Below, one piece after another: positions 61,070 through 64,000 of a DNA stretch of 64,000 nucleotides. How positions within the stretch are numbered: the first letter of the stretch is position 1; every line of letters begins with the position of its first letter. This stretch comes from Clostridiaceae bacterium. GTDB taxonomy: Bacteria; Cyanobacteriota; Vampirovibrionia; Gastranaerophilales; Gastranaerophilaceae. A model generated the notes under the pieces. It was given only the letters and a program-made list of their open reading frames with translations, ran no database searches and had not been told where the DNA came from. Where the stretch lies: NCBI GenBank assembly GCA_022641775.1, contig JALCDS010000004.1:34205-98204 (forward strand), read 5' to 3'. The position numbers and the translations under genes are program-made.

Positions 61070-61588
61070 TCATTTCCATTTTGGATAATAATATATAGTT
61101 ATCATTTCATCAGGTTGAATTTTAGCATTTCCACCCATTATAAAATTAGTCAAAGAACCTACAAACGGGATTAAAGTCAAAGACCACTTGAGAGGATACA
61201 CCCACAAACATCTGTTTTGACCTTTTTTATTATATTCACCCATCAGTTGAGAATTTTTTATATTGGGGAATTGAAAATCATCAATAAATATTTCTGCAGG
61301 GAATCCATTCATCCCGGCTGTTACAATCGTTGCTATTTTTGCAGGGACAATATCGCCCTGTTTTGCAATTGTTTTACCTTCGTAATTTACATCGTTTAAA
61401 ACCCTAAATTCCACAGATTGCCCATCATTTATCGGATTTTTAGTAGAAATTTCTGAAGTAATTGCAAGATGAATTGGAATGGCTTCTGTACTGGAATAAT
61501 CATATTCAAGATTGTTTGCTCTCACAATTTCAGAATTAAATATAAAAATGAGTGTAATAATTAAAAATAAAAACAGCTTTTTATTCAT
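61070..61588 (-). CDS. Secreted protein of unknown function
   Basis: A 172-residue protein from the ATG at 61588 with a signal peptide (to about residue 23). The body is beta-rich, with IPAHLAI-like and GDIVPAKIATIVTAGMNGFPAE segments and a hydrophobic WSLTLIPFVGSLTNFIMGG near the C-terminus. Its start overlaps the end of the M48-like gene by eight bases after GGAGAAGTTGAAT, so the two are coupled. No family recognised. Confidence 0.68.
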   Translation of the reverse strand: MNKKLFLFLIITLIFIFNSEIVRANNLEYDYSSTEAIPIHLAITSEISTKNPINDGQSVEFRVLNDVNYEGKTIAKQGDIVPAKIATIVTAGMNGFPAEIFIDDFQFPNIKNSQLMGEYNKKGQNRCLWVYPLKWSLTLIPFVGSLTNFIMGGNAKIQPDEMITIYYYPKWK

Positions 61589-62264
61589 ATTCAACTTCTC
61601 CGACACCACCATACTTTATTTTTTGTTCAAGTTTTTTTCTATTTTCAACGGAATTTAACAAAAAATTCTGATAATACTCGTTATCAATATAAGAGTTATT
61701 TTGAAGGAATTGAGGATATTTATATGTGATATATTCATATATTCTTGCCAAACGTTTAGACGTAAGATTGTGTCTGGCAAATTTGTCACTCCTACCTTGG
61801 GGACAAGTTTTGTTTATATATACAATCAAAGCTAACGGATTATATCCGGCTTTTACCATATAATCTACCGCTCTTTTATCCGCAACAGTCTCAAACTTTT
61901 TTGAGCCTAAAACAACCTGAATAGTATCTAATCTACCGCCCCACATACCTGAATAAGATTTTACAGCCGAAGAAATTTCTCTTGCAAGCATTGCAGCAAG
62001 TTCATCATCTGTTTGTATAGATTTATAAGCCGTACCATACACTATAACTTGACGTTTTGTCACAGATTTACTGGCAATTAAGTTCTTTTTACCTTCCTCA
62101 TCATAAACAAAAACAATACGTTTTTGTATTTTATTAAAATTTAAAAGTCGTACCCCGACATTATCAATTCTTGATTGAATCGCATTATCTGCAGCAAGAT
62201 TATTGATAGCATATACCGGATTAAAACTTAAAAGCAAAGTTAAAACCAATAAAAATTTTTTCAT
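61581..62264 (-). CDS. M48-like protein lacking the zinc site
   Basis: A 227-residue exported protein (signal peptide to about residue 19) with the fold marks of M48 peptidases. LAAMLAREISSAVKSY stands where LAAVLAHEIAHV is expected, and ETVADKRAVDYMVKAGYNPLA matches the second half. The HExxH motif is REISS (residues 95-99), so both zinc histidines are lost; it should be catalytically inactive. GGATGGGAATATT precedes the ATG. Confidence 0.78.
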   Translation of the reverse strand: MKKFLLVLTLLLSFNPVYAINNLAADNAIQSRIDNVGVRLLNFNKIQKRIVFVYDEEGKKNLIASKSVTKRQVIVYGTAYKSIQTDDELAAMLAREISSAVKSYSGMWGGRLDTIQVVLGSKKFETVADKRAVDYMVKAGYNPLALIVYINKTCPQGRSDKFARHNLTSKRLARIYEYITYKYPQFLQNNSYIDNEYYQNFLLNSVENRKKLEQKIKYGGVGEVEYE

Positions 62265-62387
62265 AATATTCCCATCCTATTTCAATATATTATATCAATT
62301 TTAAACTAAATGTTTTTAAAATACACTTATCGAAATATTTTGTCATATTATAGAAACAGTAAATGAATTAATCCTATTTGTAGGTAA

Positions 62388-63538
62388 GGATTAGATATTA
62401 TAAATAAAATTTCTGAAGAAAATAGAATTTCTGTTTCTATATTAGATAAAAAACTAAATTATAAACTTAATGAACTTAATTCTTATAATTACTTGGATAC
62501 ATTTAATATGCTAAGCCATAATTTATTTGAAACTCTAAACCAAAATAAAAAAAACTTTAGCAGAAAGATTAACTTCCATAGATGAAGGTTATAACTACTT
62601 TATTTATCTTTTTTGGCATATAACTAATCACATCAAAAACTTTAATACAACTGAAAAATGCGAGCTTAAATAACAAAAACATACAAAAAACTTTAAGCAT
62701 AAAAGAAATTCACCTTACAAAAGATTTCATCCTTGATAATAATGTTGAACAGTATCTTAAGGAACTTAAAAATATTAAAGATGGTCGGTTAAAAAATATA
62801 TCCTATGATAAAACAGGCCTTTATTTTACAAATTTATGCAAAAAGGCAAGGAATGATTATAATGGGACTTTTTTAATAAAATTTTATGACAAAAAAGCTG
62901 AATATATAAAGAAACATAAAACTTCAATAGTACCTGTTTATGAAAAACTAACGCAAAAAGAGATTGAACAAGTTGGAACAGCATACAATCCCAAAAATCA
63001 AACTTTAGACATTAAAACCTTAAATATACTCCGAATTGAAATCACCTTTAAAAGGGCTAACTCAATAAACAATTTAACTAAACTTCTTACAAACAAAAAT
63101 ATTGGTAACATTACCATATTTAATTTATTAAAAGAAATGAATAAAGGGTTATTATATAAAAAACTTGAAAATGCATTTAATATAACTCTTAAGAAATATA
63201 TTTTTAAAGATAAAATAAATCCAACAAATAGCAATAAAATTAAGTCTTTAGCTTTAGAGTTACTTTCAAAAAGTGAAGATTTTTATGCTTATAAAGCCGT
63301 ATTTCAAGAAATAGGAAATGAAAATACTTTTAAAAAATTAAATAGAGAGATTAACAAAACAAAGTATGATTCAGACTTATTTATTGAACTCCAAGATAAA
63401 GTATTTGAAAGTCTTAATAAGATAAAACCAGATAAAAACATGTATTTACAGGTCAAAAATCGTTGCAACGTAGATTTTATAAGAAATATTACCTGTTTTA
63501 TCATATCCAATAATGCTTTTATTTGGGATGATAGTTGA
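62388..63538 (+). pseudogene. Decayed phage/plasmid replication initiator (filamentous-phage gpII-like)
   Basis: One gene broken into three frames. The first part runs 62388-62585 without a normal start codon. The second runs from about 62553 to the stop at 62671-62673. The third, from 62624 to the stop at 63538, is the best preserved. The first shift lies at an A8 run (62547-62554). The product (about 375 residues when joined) has FLIKFYDKKAEYIKKH and LNILRIEITFKRANSINNL, reminiscent of gene II/X-family Rep proteins of filamentous phages. The last intact ATG-started piece is 63137-63538. Family call is by eye. Confidence 0.5.
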
Positions 63539-63598
63539 TGTTTAATACACGAATACTGTTTAAAAAGTATTTCTATGAACTTCTAAGTAGTCTTAGGA

Positions 63599-63850
63599 TT
63601 ACTTGATTATCTTTTCTGCCAATATAAATTCCACAAAATGATTTATACCTGCAATATATGCAAGATGAGCACGATTTTTAGCATTAAGCTTGCGCATAAG
63701 ACTTTTTACCTGTAATTTGATACAGTTTTCTGTACATCCTCGTTTTGTGGCAATTTCTTCATTTGTAAGACCTTGTACCAGCCAATACAAAACTTCTTTC
63801 TCAGATTTGGTTAATTTATAATAAATATCATTTATGCAGTTTTGCATCAT
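63599..63850 (-). CDS. Small LuxR/GerE-type regulator
   Basis: An 83-residue HTH-only protein. It has LTKSEKEVLYWLVQGLTNEEIA, a turn, and CIKLQVKSLMRKLNAKNRAHLAY, the LuxR C-terminal domain signature split at about residues 13-34 and 43-65. Length is like GerE. Two ATGs at 63850 and 63847 follow AGGAGG directly; the second has the better spacing. The site lies inside the truncated gene upstream, so the two overlap. Confidence 0.82.
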   Translation of the reverse strand: MMQNCINDIYYKLTKSEKEVLYWLVQGLTNEEIATKRGCTENCIKLQVKSLMRKLNAKNRAHLAYIAGINHFVEFILAEKIIK

Positions 63851-63939
63851 ACCTCCTGATGCCTAAATTGCATTTCGTTATTGTCAGTTAAGTGCTCAAG
63901 ACGTGTACCTTTACCACCAGCTTGTATTATTATTTTCAT
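63847..63939 (-). pseudogene. Truncated sugar-phosphate nucleotidyltransferase start
   Basis: Thirty codons from an ATG with a strong GAGGAG site. The first 21 residues, MKIIIQAGGKGTRLEHLTDN and one more, are the exact start of a GlmU/RmlA-type nucleotidyltransferase with the GGxGTRL signature. The frame then switches to unrelated residues and stops at 63849-63847. The rest of the gene is missing, so the element to the left has cut it off near 63877. Confidence 0.75.
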
Positions 63940-64000
63940 AAATTCTCCTCTATATTTGTTAAGCTTTCAAAAGACTTTATTGTAACTTCTTTTAATTCAT
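63936..64000 (-). CDS. Partial gene at the right edge (C-terminus only)
   Basis: The last 20 codons and stop of a minus-strand gene running in from the right (ends TNIEENL). Its TGA overlaps the ATG of the truncated nucleotidyltransferase (ATGA), so they formed an operon. Too little is present to assign a family. Confidence 0.6.
   Translation of the reverse strand, partial: ELKEVTIKSFESLTNIEENL

Noticed and set aside
63851..63880. XerCD dif-type attachment site at the nucleotidyltransferase breakpoint
   Set aside because: The bases around the junction do not show the two half-site arms of dif, and no matching repeat is seen at the other side of the Rep remnant.

Overview
The window is AT-rich (roughly one third G+C by eye), gene-dense chromosomal DNA from a Gram-negative-type bacterium. 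It carries lipid A genes (fabZ, lpxC, lpxD), an ADP-heptose-type nucleotidyltransferase, an MlaA-type outer-membrane lipid protein, murA, murJ, asd and dapB. It also carries an [FeFe]-hydrogenase maturase (hydF) and an AmmeMemoRadiSam locus, which fits an anaerobic or fermentative life. Low G+C, small secreted or membrane proteins of no known family, SpoIID without sporulation genes, and a lone FliI/SctN ATPase together suggest an uncultured gut lineage such as Candidatus Gastranaerophilales (Vampirovibrionia/Melainabacteria). That placement is inference from gene content, not proven by the sequence.

Layout. 1-2.5 kb: start of the S10 ribosomal operon (rpsJ-rplC-rplD-rplW, minus strand) with unusually long hairpin-bearing spacers. 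2.6-9.7 kb: speD, an OmpR-type regulator, rnhA, a large annexin-like protein, a LipM-like lipoyl gene, a coupled pair of paralogous secreted proteins and a TPR protein. 9.7-18.3 kb: dnaG-rpoD, a soluble hybrid histidine kinase, a FliI-type ATPase, mntP, a DUF4127 gene and a MenG/UbiE methyltransferase. 18.3-25.4 kb: Hsp20, DUF805, rpsP, rpsO, hydF, a CHAP amidase, an alpha/beta hydrolase, a DUF4186 gene and the first of two coupled pairs of related small membrane proteins. 25.4-27.8 kb: Memo-AMMECR1 fusion and its radical SAM partner, divergent from one palindromic promoter. 27.8-31.7 kb: a compact five-gene operon (phosphatase, aminotransferase, esterase-like protein, membrane protein, HAD). 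32-40 kb: membrane glycosyltransferase, lipA-murJ-spoIID string, MgtE-N-like repeat protein. 40-49 kb: parvulin, murA operon, lipid A operon with asd and dapB. 49-58.7 kb: GNAT, PC4-like protein, priA, holin-like protein, MlaA-hydrolase fusion, acetyltransferase, hemolysin III, second small-membrane pair, PNPOx-SMR operon with an attenuator-like leader. 58.9-62.3 kb: secreted hydrolase, kinase-fold protein, a secreted protein and a catalytically dead M48-like protein. 62.4-64 kb: a decayed replication-initiator pseudogene, a small LuxR-type regulator and a nucleotidyltransferase cut off after about 21 residues. This looks like a scar of mobile-element insertion.

The most pervasive hidden signal is regulatory. 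At least a dozen first-in-operon genes have a TATAAT-like -10 box ending 6-7 bases before the start codon and no ribosome binding site, so their mRNAs should be leaderless. Internal operon genes and ribosomal genes have clear GGAG-type sites. The strongest case is a 16-bp perfect palindrome that gives back-to-back -10 boxes to the two divergent halves of the AmmeMemoRadiSam system.

No tRNA, rRNA, CRISPR array or complete insertion sequence was found by eye.
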